Source: Adineta ricciae (taxonomy: Eukaryota; Rotifera; Eurotatoria; Adinetida; Adinetidae). From it: 64,000 nt of DNA. The first letter of the stretch is position 1. Each line of letters opens with the position of its first letter. Under the pieces are notes generated by a model. The model made no database searches and was not told the origin of the DNA. It saw only the letters and a list, made by a program, of their open reading frames with translations. The position numbers were made by a program, and so were the translations under genes. Location of the stretch: positions 186,001 through 250,000 of the forward strand of contig CAJNOJ010000128.1 in the NCBI GenBank assembly GCA_905250025.1. Reading direction: 5' to 3'. Shown in pieces: positions 1-10,038 of this stretch.

Positions 1-14
1 AAAAAAGTACTCAC

Positions 15-396
15 CTTTCGAATGAACACCAAGTCGATAAGATCCGAATGTATGTACACCTCCTCCGACTGCATCGGCAATTTCTGATGGTACGTTTTTC
101 GCAATCGAAACATTACGAATCCATTTCCGTACTAACGCATCTAGTTTTGCCATGACTTCGACTCGATGTGATAATTCTGCATCAGATTCAAAATAATTAT
201 AGGAACGTAATGTTTCTTCTAAACTGTCTGTTGCTATACAATCCGATGGATCAGGACCTTTCACTGATACTGGTGGAGTTATTCCATAGGAGCGAACTGG
301 TGTTGGACTATTGTTATCATTTCCAGAAGGATTGTTCGATGCGGACGACTTCATTGTTGTCGTAGTTGTTTGACGAACAGTAACGAGTGTTGACAT
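15..396 (-). CDS. PAPOLA: Poly(A) polymerase, first coding exon (partial gene)
   Basis: This exon encodes the N-terminus of nuclear poly(A) polymerase, the enzyme that adds poly(A) tails to cleaved pre-mRNA. After a Ser/Thr/Asn-rich leader it reads RSYGITPPVS, then KLDALVRKWIRNVS, and finally GGGVHTFGSYRLGVHSKG. This matches the vertebrate PAPOLA order, ending just before the catalytic DxD metal site. The GS.RLG motif is the start of the nucleotidyltransferase fold. The exon ends at 15 with a strong donor (AAAG|GTGAGT), so the catalytic Asp residues and the rest of the gene lie outside the window. The start is the ATG at 396; a second in-frame Met follows 14 codons later. The gene is divergent from the Ena/VASP gene. 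The identity is firm although only 127 codons are visible. Confidence 0.93.
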
Positions 397-1413
397 ATTC
401 CAAATTTATAACATAGCAAGCATTAAGGAGTGAATTTATTCACTAGTATTAACAATATCCCATTATTGTTCTACAATGATGAAATATCTACGTTAATAAG
501 CACAAGATATAACGACAAATCAGCGACTTTTCCCTTCCGTCATTTTCTCGTATTTCAGTCCGTGACTCGACATTGTACGAACCAATCAGATTCACTCGTC
601 CGACCTCTATATGTATCGTGGTAACACACCTATGCATATTTATTGTTCAATGTGAAGAAGAAATGAAAAATTGCTGGAAAAAGTTTTTCTCACAAATTCA
701 AGTTTTTTCTCGAGCACAAAAACAATTGAAAACAACTTAAATAAAATAAATAAACTGGTCATGTCATTATACAGATAGTTTATTGAACATAAGGACACGC
801 AGACAGATGTTCAGTTAATCTGATTAATTGACAATTCTTCTTTTTTCCTTTCAGATGATTGAACAGCGCACAGAAAAAGTTGTGTGCCAAGCCAAATTTC
901 ATTCTCTCAATGAATGGTAATGGAAATGACAGACAATCATTTCGTGTCATTTCATCAATGATTTGTTCTATTCTAGAATCTCAATGAAAATTCGTGCTAT
1001 TTACATCTATTTCGTTTTTGAAGGTAAATGACTCGTTGTACTTATTTTTACTTCTCACTCAAGTATTTTATGATCACTTGACAGTCGAAAACAACAGTCC
1101 TCTCATCAATCATCTCGCCACTGAGATAGAATTTTCTCCAGATTATGTTTCGTCTTTGAAAATTTCATACGTAAAAAGAGAAACGCTGTTGTGTATGACT
1201 CATGAACATGTGTGCAAACGCGTTACCTAGCCGAATAGAAATAGGTCTGACGAATAGCAACAAGTTTTTTTTTCGTGCAGAACCGATCAATTTTATGTTT
1301 TGATGAATAAGTCCGGAAAGTATGGTACAAATAGCGAAGTTTTATCGCGTAGTACGAAACAGAAAGAAAAACGCCGACGACAAAAATAGTAGATACAAAT
1401 AGATATTATAAAA
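397..1413. promoter_or_regulatory. Divergent intergenic region PAPOLA / Ena-VASP
   Basis: About 1 kb separates the starts of two divergently transcribed genes, so it probably holds both promoters and 5' UTRs. I see no convincing gene: the small ORFs at 430-624 and 994-1230 are AT-rich, match no family I know and lack splice context. An in-frame TAG at 1390 lies just upstream of the Ena/VASP ATG. Confidence 0.5.
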
Positions 1414-3345
1414 ATGCATACATTTAATCGATTGCGTTCAAAAATTCATCATGAATCTTCTCATCCGTCGAGAACCACACCAGCGTCATTATCAACAAAA
1501 TTAACAACACATTTCATTCCTTCAGCAACTGCCGATTCTGCTAATACTACACCTACTCAATCTATTAGCATCTCAGCACCTATTATTAATTCGAAAGACA
1601 AGGTTATAATTATCGACAAAGATCAGACAAATAAGAGTCGTAATGAAGAGCAGATATCAGTTGTAGACGACGACAACATCGAAGAACAACTAATCTCATC
1701 AGAAGAAACAGAAAAAATGTCTGGTGAATGTACACATCTTGATGATCAGGTAGATTAGAAANTGCAGCTTCATCATCAAATTTAAGAATTCTTCCGAAGG
1801 TACAACTGATAAGACACTTGTCAACACTAATCTAATACATAAACGAAAGATGACATCAATGAACTATATATTTCTTTTTATTTCTCTATCTGTTAGCCCG
1901 TATCGTCCACATCAACATTAAGTAATTCATCATCGTCATCAATACAGAATATCGAAGTCACGTCAATAATGGTAGGTGCTAGTACGCGCGAAGAAGTTTT
2001 AACAAATTGTAAAGCAACAGCAATGATTTACAATGATGCACAAAAGAAATGGATACATTGTGCATCGAATGGACCAGCGAAAATTCAGATCCTGTTTACA
2101 CCAGACACACAAACATATCGTATAGTGGGCCGGCAAATTCAAGATCACGAAGTTGTTCTAAATCATTTAATAAACAAAGGGATTAAATATAATCAAGCAA
2201 CACCTACGTTCCATCAATGGCGTGATCAATCATCTGTTTATGGTCTTAACTTTGCCTCGAAACTCGATGCGCAAGAATTTGGTACAACTATGACGAAAAT
2301 TCTTGAAAGTGTCAATGGCTCTACTAATCTATCTTCTCATACCAATACTAATGGCGGAGTTACTCTTCCATCGTCGACACAACAGAATAATAATAACACA
2401 AACAGCACATCGACATATAAACGTCAAACGAGCCAACCGTCTACAATTTCTTTTCCTCCTACAGCAACCACAGTATCCATCAATTCTACATCTTCTCCTT
2501 CTGTTACTGTATTCGATCCAACACAACAACAACAACAACATCCGCCACATCCACAGCAGCAGCAACAGTTACACTCGTCATCGTCTTACAATAATCAGTT
2601 GCGTCCGAGCTTGAACTCAATAAATTCGACATTAACGGGCCCCAGTAATAATAATAACAACAGCAACCACCACCACACTACGCAGCATACCCAACATCAA
2701 CAACCACCTGAAGAAGAAGAAACAAATTACGCACTTATTTCCGATTCGCTTTCATCCTACGGTGATAATTTAAACAATAAAAACAACAATATTCCACAAG
2801 CTCCACCTCTAAATCTTTCCATGTCTACCGGCAGTGCACCACCACCTGCTCCACCACCACCCCCACCAGCTGCCCCTCCTCCGCCCCCTCCAATGCCAAG
2901 TAACTTGGGAGCTGGTCAACCTTCTGCACCTTCACTTGTCCTTCCAACTTCAAACGGAAGCAATGGCACTAGTACACCACGCAAATCGAGCACCACGGCA
3001 CCACCGATGGATCTGATGTCTGAGATGGCAGCCAAATTTGCTCAACGACGTAAACAGGTCGATGAAGGAGAGAAACCAGATTCATCTAATGTAACCAATT
3101 CAGTTAAAGCATCTTCGAAAACAGTGCCTACTTCAACTCTACCTCCAACACCAGTTGCACCATTACAAACTTCACCACGCATTAATCGCAAAATGAGCGA
3201 GTCGCAGACAGGTCCACACATCACCGCTAACGATTTGGAAAAGTTAAAAACTGATATCCTGACTGAAATACGAAAGGATATCGAGAAGGCCAAACAAGAA
3301 ATTCTCACTGCTTTAGTCGATCGTCAGAAAACGATAAGAAAATAA
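1414..3345 (+). CDS. ena: Ena/VASP family actin regulator
   Basis: Ena/VASP proteins bind actin barbed ends and promote filament elongation at leading edges and adhesions. There are two exons (1414-1749 and 1897-3345), a phase-0 intron, and about 594 residues. The EVH1 domain (about residues 138-250) carries the hallmark KYNQATPTFHQWRD and VYGLNF blocks that bind FPPPP ligands. A Gln/Asn/His-rich linker follows. Then comes a profilin-binding proline tract (APPPAPPPPPPAAPPPPPPM) at 2836-2895 and an EVH2-type region: MDLMSEMAAKFAQRRKQV as the actin-binding block, and a C-terminal coiled coil (LEKLKTDILTEIRKDIEKAK) for tetramerisation. The oddity is an N-terminal Ser/Thr-rich extension of about 136 residues before EVH1; family members normally begin with EVH1. 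An in-frame Met at 1969 would give the usual short N-terminus. One ambiguous base (N) sits in the intron at 1762. Confidence 0.93.
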
Positions 3346-4027
3346 ATCACATTTCAACCGATACCAAACACAGGATTAAAAAAAAGCTTTTCTTTTGCTA
3401 CGCTTTCTATTGCTATTTTTCTATTATATATACATGCACATATATTATTGTTGTTTATCTTTGTGTATGTTTATTTCAAATTAACTTTTTTTTCATGTTG
3501 TCTTTGTGAGCATTTGAGATAAAACATCAGTGTATAATTTACAAATATGCTTTAATAGTGGTGAACAAATATTTTCTCTTCTTATTTGCTTTTCAAAACG
3601 TGCTGTTCGTGTTTTATGAAGAAATATATATACATCGAAGAATAAAGAACCACGACGCTATTATGTGGAATAAAGATCATGCTTTTCTTCTTGTTTTCTG
3701 TCAGATAATTTATACGTATATATATATATCCTACTGTTCCATGTATTCATTATCTGGTTAGCTTGGTTTTTTTGCTTCCTTTTTATTTATTACTCGTCGC
3801 ATAAGACAACAAATTGTCCTTTGTCTTCTGATTGATTTTCTTTCTTCTCTTTTCTGACATTTAATACTGCGTTGCATGTTGTATATGACAGAGCGTTTGT
3901 TTTTTAATTCGCTGTGAAATTAAAAAAATAATCTCGAGATTCCTATGCATCCGTACCGGGAAGCTTTTCTCGAGTCATTGTTTTTTAAAAATATTTATTC
4001 ATTTTGTTTCAGTATAAAATTCATGTC
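3346..4027. other. Gap: Ena/VASP 3' UTR and RGS 5' flank
   Basis: AT-rich, no gene seen. AATAAA poly(A) signals for Ena/VASP lie at 3641-3646 and 3669-3674. A 3' splice acceptor (TTGTTTCAG) ends at 4012, 15 nt before the RGS start codon, so the RGS mRNA has either an upstream non-coding exon or a trans-spliced leader. Confidence 0.5.
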
Positions 4028-6379
4028 ATGGAAGTGACGAATAATGTACAACGAAAAGGTCTGCCGCGTTCACTTCAATTCCAACGAATGGAACGGATCG
4101 TTAAAGCCATGCAACATCCGACGGCAGGAGTACCCGTACGTAGCCAAAAGTTATTTCTGACGACAGTACCGAACGCTTTCACTGGTACTGACGTAACTGA
4201 ATGGATTATGGAAAAATTAAATGTCAAAGATTCCGGTAAGTCAACGCATTCGAGTGGAGGAAACCAGGTAATGTTTGCCTTTTTAGCTGAAGCACTTCAT
4301 TTGGCTTCATTATTGTGTTATTATGGATACTTTTTCCATATAACAACAAACGGGGCCGTGCAAATAAAAGATGATAATGAATTATTTCGCTTTCAAGCAC
4401 CTTATTATTGGGTTTCGACTAATTGGACAACAGGAAATATTGAATACGGTTCGTTGGAAAGAATGATCGAGGTTATATAGACACGCGTTTTCTGTCATTT
4501 TTAGCGATTTATTTATTGAAACGAACGTTACGAAATCGTCAACGACATGGTCTTGAAGAGCACGAAATGGTTTGTTGATGATTTCATTTGGAAATCTAAT
4601 CTTTTTCTTATTCTGTTTAGCATGCGTTAGACGATCTGAAGAAACGATTAATTCAACAGTGGGATTTTGTAACCATGCAAGCTGAAGCTCAATTTCGGTA
4701 AGAAAACCAATAGAGAGTGATTTTGTTTCTCAAAATTCACTTGTTGCTTCGTGTAGTGTTTTGAAAGATCGTAAGAAAACCGATAAAACGATTATCGACA
4801 GTCAAGAACGAGCGTTCTGGCGCGTGATGCGTCCATCGGTGAGTCTATCGAGTTAATCAAGCAAGTTGAATATTGTATTTTTCTAGCCTGATGAAGCATC
4901 CGTTCTCGAAATGGATATACGAAATGATTTATACACGCATCGTCCGATGAAACGTGATGAAGTCCTAAAACGTCGTGTAAGTTAAATGATTACATTTCTC
5001 CATTACATCAATCATCATACGAGAAGTGTTTATCTAACTGACATGCTATTTTTCAGCTAGAATATCTCCAACAGGCGTTGACCAATCGAGTTCGCACAAA
5101 ATCTTCGCAAACGCATCAAAGGTTTTTTTTTTCTCATTGTTTATACCTATGCATAAAACTGCCCATCGATCGATGTTGCCTTTTTCATCGCTGTTTTTCC
5201 TCGATGTTACCTACCTAATTGCTTTGTGTGATTAGAATTTTTGTTTCGAATGGATCCATTGACTTTCATTTCTATATTTTCAGTTTATGTGCGCATTCTG
5301 AATTACTCAGTGATTATGACCCATTCCTCGGTCATTGTCTACCTTCAAATCCTTGGCTTACATCGGATACAACTCGATGGGATCTGACACAACCTTTGTA
5401 AATAATTCATTCTGTCTGATTCGTTTGTTAGTATTTTGGCGTGTGGTTTTTGTAGAGTTGATAATCCTACTCAGCTTCGTGTTCGTCGATGGTCATTTGG
5501 TTGTAAAGAGCTTCTATCCGATCCGACGGGTGTTCGTGAATTTATGAAATTTTGTGAAGCTGATTTTTCCACCGAAAGCTTAAATTTCTATCTCCATGTT
5601 CAAGCACTACGAAATTGTCCATTATCTCAAATAAAACAAAAGGCCGAACTCGTCTATCGGTGAGTGAAGTGTTATACATTAGAATGAAATGTGTATCGTC
5701 TTGTTCCTTTTCTAGAGAACATTTGGCACCGAATGCTCCTCAAGAAGTTAATATCAACGATATGATACGAACAAAAATCATCAAACAATTAGATAATCCA
5801 ACTCGGTAAATAATGCAGCATGTCTTTTGTTAATTGATGCATCTCGGAATACACTTGTAGTGAAATCTTTTTCGAAGCTGAGAAACATATCATTGAACTA
5901 ATCAAGAAAAACAGCTATCCACGTTTTATCCAATCCGAAGTCTATCGAAGTCAGATGCAAAATGCACCCAATCCATTGCCGAAGAAACCGTAAGAGAACT
6001 TTCTAGTTCTCATACCAACCGAGCTGATTAACATGCAATTTCTCTATTTAGTGGAATATTCCATTTTGTCAAAGATAATTATTTCCGAACGTCGGAAAGT
6101 AGCAGTGATGATGAATATGATTCGGATGACTCTGCTCATAAAAGTGATAATCCTGCTGCTAATACTCTGAGTAAATCGCAACCGTTAGTTGGCACACTAG
6201 TCAATACAACAGCGGTAGCAACAGCCGTTGTCGCGGCAACTTCTGCATCGATCCAGGCGTTGGGCAATGACGGTAAAAGGTAAAGACAAATGATTGATCA
6301 ATATGTTACTTCTACCATGCTGAAAACATTTTCAATTTCGTTTAGACTTTCTCTACGCAATCAACCCGGATCGAAATAA
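4028..6379 (+). CDS. RGS7: R7-family regulator of G-protein signalling (RGS6/7-like)
   Basis: R7 RGS proteins accelerate GTP hydrolysis by Gi/o alpha subunits and work as obligate dimers with G-beta-5, mainly in neurons. Twelve exons keep phase throughout and encode 532 residues. Order: DEP domain near the N-terminus (FTGTDVTEWIMEKL, then ALHLASLLCYYGYFFHI); DHEX-type helices (QAEAQFRVLKDRKK, SQERAFWRVMRPS); a GGL domain ending in DYDPFLGHCLPSNPWL, where the Asn-Pro-Trp is the G-beta-5 contact motif; and the RGS box from RVRRWSFGCKELLSDP through FMKFCEADFSTESLNFYL to SYPRFIQSEVY. The start is the first Met after the acceptor at 4012. Beyond the RGS box is an extra acidic, Ser-rich tail (SSSDDEYDSDDS) of about 80 residues. 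It could equally be named RGS6, since one invertebrate gene often stands for both. Confidence 0.95.
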
Positions 6380-6743
6380 TATTGATACAGGCTTCGCTTT
6401 GCTCGTTTTGTTTCACATACAATGCAATACTTTAGACAGATTTTGTACGGCATCGTTCTGATCAACCAATCAACTCATTTTCTGAAATCAACTGATTATA
6501 ACGATGAAAATTCCGAGATATCTCTTATTTTCCTAATATTTGTCTACTTATTATTCAAACTCGATGTCTTTTTCTTTTCATTAGCATTTTGTCTGTAAAT
6601 GTCTCTATGCCTTCTTGTTGATATGTGTGTACGTGTCGCGGTCATCATTATTCTTCTTCGTATTTTTGGTTAATATTATTGATCAAAAAAAAAGTCTAAT
6701 CACTCGATGATATTTTTTACTATAAGATTATTGAATATTTCAG
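6380..6743. other. Gap: RGS 3' UTR and next promoter
   Basis: AT-rich spacer of about 360 nt. An acceptor-like TATTTCAG ends directly before the next start codon at 6744, suggesting a 5' UTR intron or trans-splicing. No ORF worth annotating. Confidence 0.45.
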
Positions 6744-7456
6744 ATGGAGACTACGAGACTTCCTTCTTCTGCAACTGTAATAATCCAAGGCGAAGGAGCA
6801 GATGTGAACTTGAAAATCAATAAAACTGTTTTTCGTTTGGGATGGTTTTCATTCATTTGTGGTGCTTGTGCGTTTCTTACACACTACATTTCATTGGATC
6901 ATCTGGAGAATTTCTCGCCATTCAATGCAGGTCTTATTGCCGGATTTTTTCTGATGATTGCGGGCTTAGCATCGATTGCAGCTGGATATCATGAGACATC
7001 ATATAAATATTACCTTCATGCTCAAATTTGGTCATTTATTGTCGATCTTCTCTTGGCGCCTGGTCTGATCATTGTAGCGATAAGCGCGCTGATTATAGAC
7101 AGTCAAGATATTCAACCTCTCTGCCGAGCGGAAGGTGAATCCGAATTGAACATTCTATGTATCAAGGAAATGAACTTGTATGACTTAAGTCGCATATTGA
7201 ATATAATTCAATTAGCTATTGGTGCTGTATGTTTTGTTACTCATATCATTCTTCTATCGAATCAAAGACGAATGCTTGAGCGAATGATAATTGCTGAGAA
7301 TGGTGTTGCGAAAGAAGTAGTTATGTACGCTCAACCTACGAGTAAGAACAAGTTATCCAATTAACAAGATTATTTCTCTCGTGTTATTTTGCTTTAGATC
7401 AAACGATATATTATGCTGATTCGCCGCCGAAATACGAAGATCTTCCATTATCTTAA
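6744..7456 (+). CDS. Four-pass membrane protein with PPxY tail, unknown function
   Basis: Two exons (6744-7341 and 7398-7456) encode 218 residues. Four hydrophobic segments are visible: LGWFSFICGACAFLTHYI; NAGLIAGFFLMIAGLASIAAGY; WSFIVDLLLAPGLIIVAISALII; and LNIIQLAIGAVCFVTHIILL. The loop between TM3 and TM4 has two Cys (QPLCRAE and NILCIKE) that could form a disulfide. Exon 2 supplies a C-terminal tail with SPPKYEDLPLS; PPKY is a PPxY motif, the usual ligand of WW-domain (Nedd4-type) ubiquitin ligases. The topology recalls MS4A/TMEM-type tetraspan proteins, but I do not recognise a named family. Without the second exon the frame reads into a different tail (SKNKLSN), so intron retention would remove the PPxY motif. 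A poly(A) signal is at 7554-7559. Confidence 0.8.
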
Positions 7457-7937
7457 AACATTCCGCATAAGCATGCTATTCTATTTCTGTAGAGCTAATG
7501 GTACTCATTTAATAGATATATGTTTTTAACGTAGCTGTAGTTTGTCAAATAGCAATAAATACTCAGGGGATACACATTTTAATTATAAAAAGGAATAAAT
7601 GAACGATAATCAACTAACGACATCTGTCGAAATTTCAAATCTTTTTCCTGGTGGTCAATTATACAAAACAAATTTCCAGTTATGACGTCATGTTTATTAA
7701 AATATATCATGGTTACGAGGAGATTTTCTTTTATTAGAAAAACTCACCATAACCTTCTAATAACCTCTATCTGATCTAAATGTTCTCATGGCCGGATAAC
7801 AATGGCGATTCAAAGAAAGACATAACTATTCGACACGTTTTTGTTGTTGTTTTTCATAAAATATTCCACTGATATTCGTCGAAAAAAACAATTCGTTTTC
7901 ATATTTTATTCAGATACAATCGGACGAATTCATAACC
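7457..7937. other. Gap between tetraspan gene and first DPY30 copy
   Basis: 3' UTR with AATAAA at 7554-7559, then an AT-rich spacer. An acceptor TTTTATTCAG ends at about 7912, 26 nt upstream of the DPY30 ATG, marking a 5' UTR intron or trans-splice site. Confidence 0.45.
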
Positions 7938-8246
7938 ATGTCGGATACACCTGTTGAAAATCAATCAGATGCCATAGACAAAGCACCATCAAATGAAGCT
8001 ATGGACCAACAGCAAACTGAACCGGCAGTAAACAAGGTTAACGATGAAACGTCGACTAAAGAAGATTCTAATTCAACGAAACAGAAGCCAGATGTTTCAA
8101 CGTTGCCTACGCGTGCTTATCTTGATCAAACAGTCGTTCCTATACTTCTCCAAGGTATGTCACAAATAGCTCGTGAACGTCCAGCGAAACCAATCGAACA
8201 ATTGGCTTTATATTTACAACAAAATAAGGAAAAATACGGTGAATAA
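7938..8246 (+). CDS. DPY30: DPY30-domain protein, copy 1
   Basis: DPY30 is the small dimeric subunit of COMPASS/MLL H3K4 methyltransferase complexes; its C-terminal helices form a four-helix bundle that captures the ASH2L tail. The ORF is 102 residues, close to the roughly 100 residues of animal DPY30. An acidic, low-complexity N-terminus is followed by [20 protein letters not shown] and [20 protein letters not shown], the diagnostic DPY30 helices. The coding part has no intron. It lies 271 nt upstream of a second copy on the same strand. Tandem AATAAA signals lie at about 8253-8262. DPY30 motifs also occur in radial-spoke and adenylate-kinase proteins, but the size and simple layout favour the chromatin subunit. 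Confidence 0.92.
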   Translation: MSDTPVENQSDAIDKAPSNEAMDQQQTEPAVNKVNDETSTKEDSNSTKQKPDVSTLPTRAYLDQTVVPILLQGMSQIARERPAKPIEQLALYLQQNKEKYGE

Positions 8247-8516
8247 CTAAGAAATAAATAAACAAGAATAACATGGCATATTTGTTCTGTATGCAATTAT
8301 ATTGATATTGTTTTAGTTCAATACTAATTCTATAACGTATCTCTTCTGTCGTTCATTATCGCTTATACATATATAAATTACTCATGATTGGTTCTGTTTC
8401 TTTTTGCAACAGATATATGATTTGATTTTTACTATAAGGAAAAAGCAATTTGTTTTCGCGCCACATTATTTTTTAGATTTCTTTCCTACGCGCATTTATA
8501 ACTACGAAATATAAAC

Positions 8517-8873
8517 ATGTCGGACGCTACAGGGGACAATCCAGCACCAACCAGTGGTGAATCGACTGAGAAAGCCGCACCAGCATCATCGGAACAAATG
8601 GAAGCTCAACCAGCAACTGATTCAGGTGAACAACAATCGAATGAGAAACAAGCGGATACAAGCAAGGAAAATGCCAACAATTCGCAGCAACAACAAACAG
8701 GCGAAAAGACGAAACCCGACTTATCGACATTACCAACACGGGCCTATCTGGATCAAACTGTTGTTCCTATTCTTCTTCAAGCAATGTCTCAACTTGCTAA
8801 AGAACGACCTGCTAAACCAATTAGTTTTCTTGCCGAATATTTACTTAATCATAAAGAGAAATACAATGAATAA
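8517..8873 (+). CDS. DPY30: DPY30-domain protein, copy 2 (tandem paralog)
   Basis: This second DPY30 copy has 118 residues and the same plan: a long Glu/Gln/Ser-rich N-terminus, then [20 protein letters not shown] and [20 protein letters not shown]. The helical core is nearly identical to copy 1. Differences cluster in the last helix ([11 protein letters not shown] versus [11 protein letters not shown]), the surface expected to affect partner choice, and in the N-terminus. Start context (AACATGTCGGA) resembles that of copy 1 (ACCATGTCGGA). It is probably a local duplication that has diverged at synonymous sites, not a recent copy. The coding part is intronless. Confidence 0.92.
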   Translation: MSDATGDNPAPTSGESTEKAAPASSEQMEAQPATDSGEQQSNEKQADTSKENANNSQQQQTGEKTKPDLSTLPTRAYLDQTVVPILLQAMSQLAKERPAKPISFLAEYLLNHKEKYNE

Positions 8874-10038
8874 AAAAAAAGTCTAGAGAACGACATAATA
8901 TTCGATTCACCCATGTTTTTTTTTCTCTCTTTCTTTCTTCGTCACTGTTAATCGAACGATTTTTATGATTATTCATTAACTATCTTTGTCTCTTTCTTCT
9001 TCTTCTTCTTCTTCTTCTACTACTATTACTCTTGTCTTTATTTGTTGTGTTTCTAAAACATTAGTCTTCTGTTCTTGTTGATTGTAGTGATGATGTTGTT
9101 GTTGTTACAAAAAAAAACAGCAAAGAGAGAAAAAAATACAAGAAGAAACAAAAGTCAATATGATTTGATTAATAATATTAAACGAAAATATGCTCAGTTA
9201 TCATCTACTTCGAGGATGTCATTTCTAACTAATATAGATTCACAATGTTTTACATGTGAGTTCAGTCAAAAGTAATTAAGTCTATTTTTATACGCAAACT
9301 TCGATAAATATGTAGAAAAGGACTTTTTCATGTCACTTGCCATCATTAAAATTAGAATCGTACGAATCTCTCGAGTTGACACTTCTAAATAGAGACGAGT
9401 ATTTCGATGTCGACGAATGCTCTCAAATTGAATGAATGACGTAGATAATGAATCAATTCCAAGGAGAAAACTTTCTTTGGATTTACATTTTTATTATTCT
9501 ATTGAAAGATCGTCATCAGCCACTTTCATTCCACGATTGTTGAATCTTGTCAGAATTTTATATGACATACATGCTATTCTCATTTATATTCGGCAAGCTC
9601 TCCGAGGAAACACTGTCATTGCCCTTTGTTTTGTTTTTGCTATTATTATTCATCTTTTTAACAAGCGTGCAAAACGATGGCGAAAAAAAGAAGTTCTGTG
9701 TTTGAAAAAACTTAACTTGAAATCTTTCTTTCTATTTATGTTGAATCATTCGAACAGAACAACAAGTATGACGAAAGAAAAAGAAAAATACACTGATACA
9801 AAGATTAACTGAGTATTCATTTGAACAGCTAGAAAGAACGAATAAAAAGTGAACAAATTCACACTGTACAGTTCGCAATTTTACATATGTATAACGTAAG
9901 AGAAGAGTTTTCTACAGTGTAATTATGTTGGAGAGAGAAGAATTGGGAAATTATTGAATTTCATGATTAATGACGGGGGACGGAATGAAAAGAACAAATT
10001 TGTAAAGAAAGCATTCACACACAGATGAATATTATCAT
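8874..10038. other. Convergent 3' region DPY30 / Rap1GAP
   Basis: About 1.2 kb between converging genes. It contains a (TCT)n microsatellite at about 8995-9018 and several A/T runs. ORFs at 9075-9275 and 9432-9812 exist on the plus strand, but they are AT-driven, with no recognisable domain or splice partners, so I do not call a gene. Confidence 0.4.

Noticed and set aside
1762..1762. Ambiguous base N
   Set aside because: Lies in the Ena/VASP intron just after the donor; does not affect the coding model.
9432..9812. 126-codon ORF with a hydrophobic segment between DPY30 and Rap1GAP
   Set aside because: AT-rich, no family resemblance, located where two genes converge, and no splice or promoter context; probably chance.
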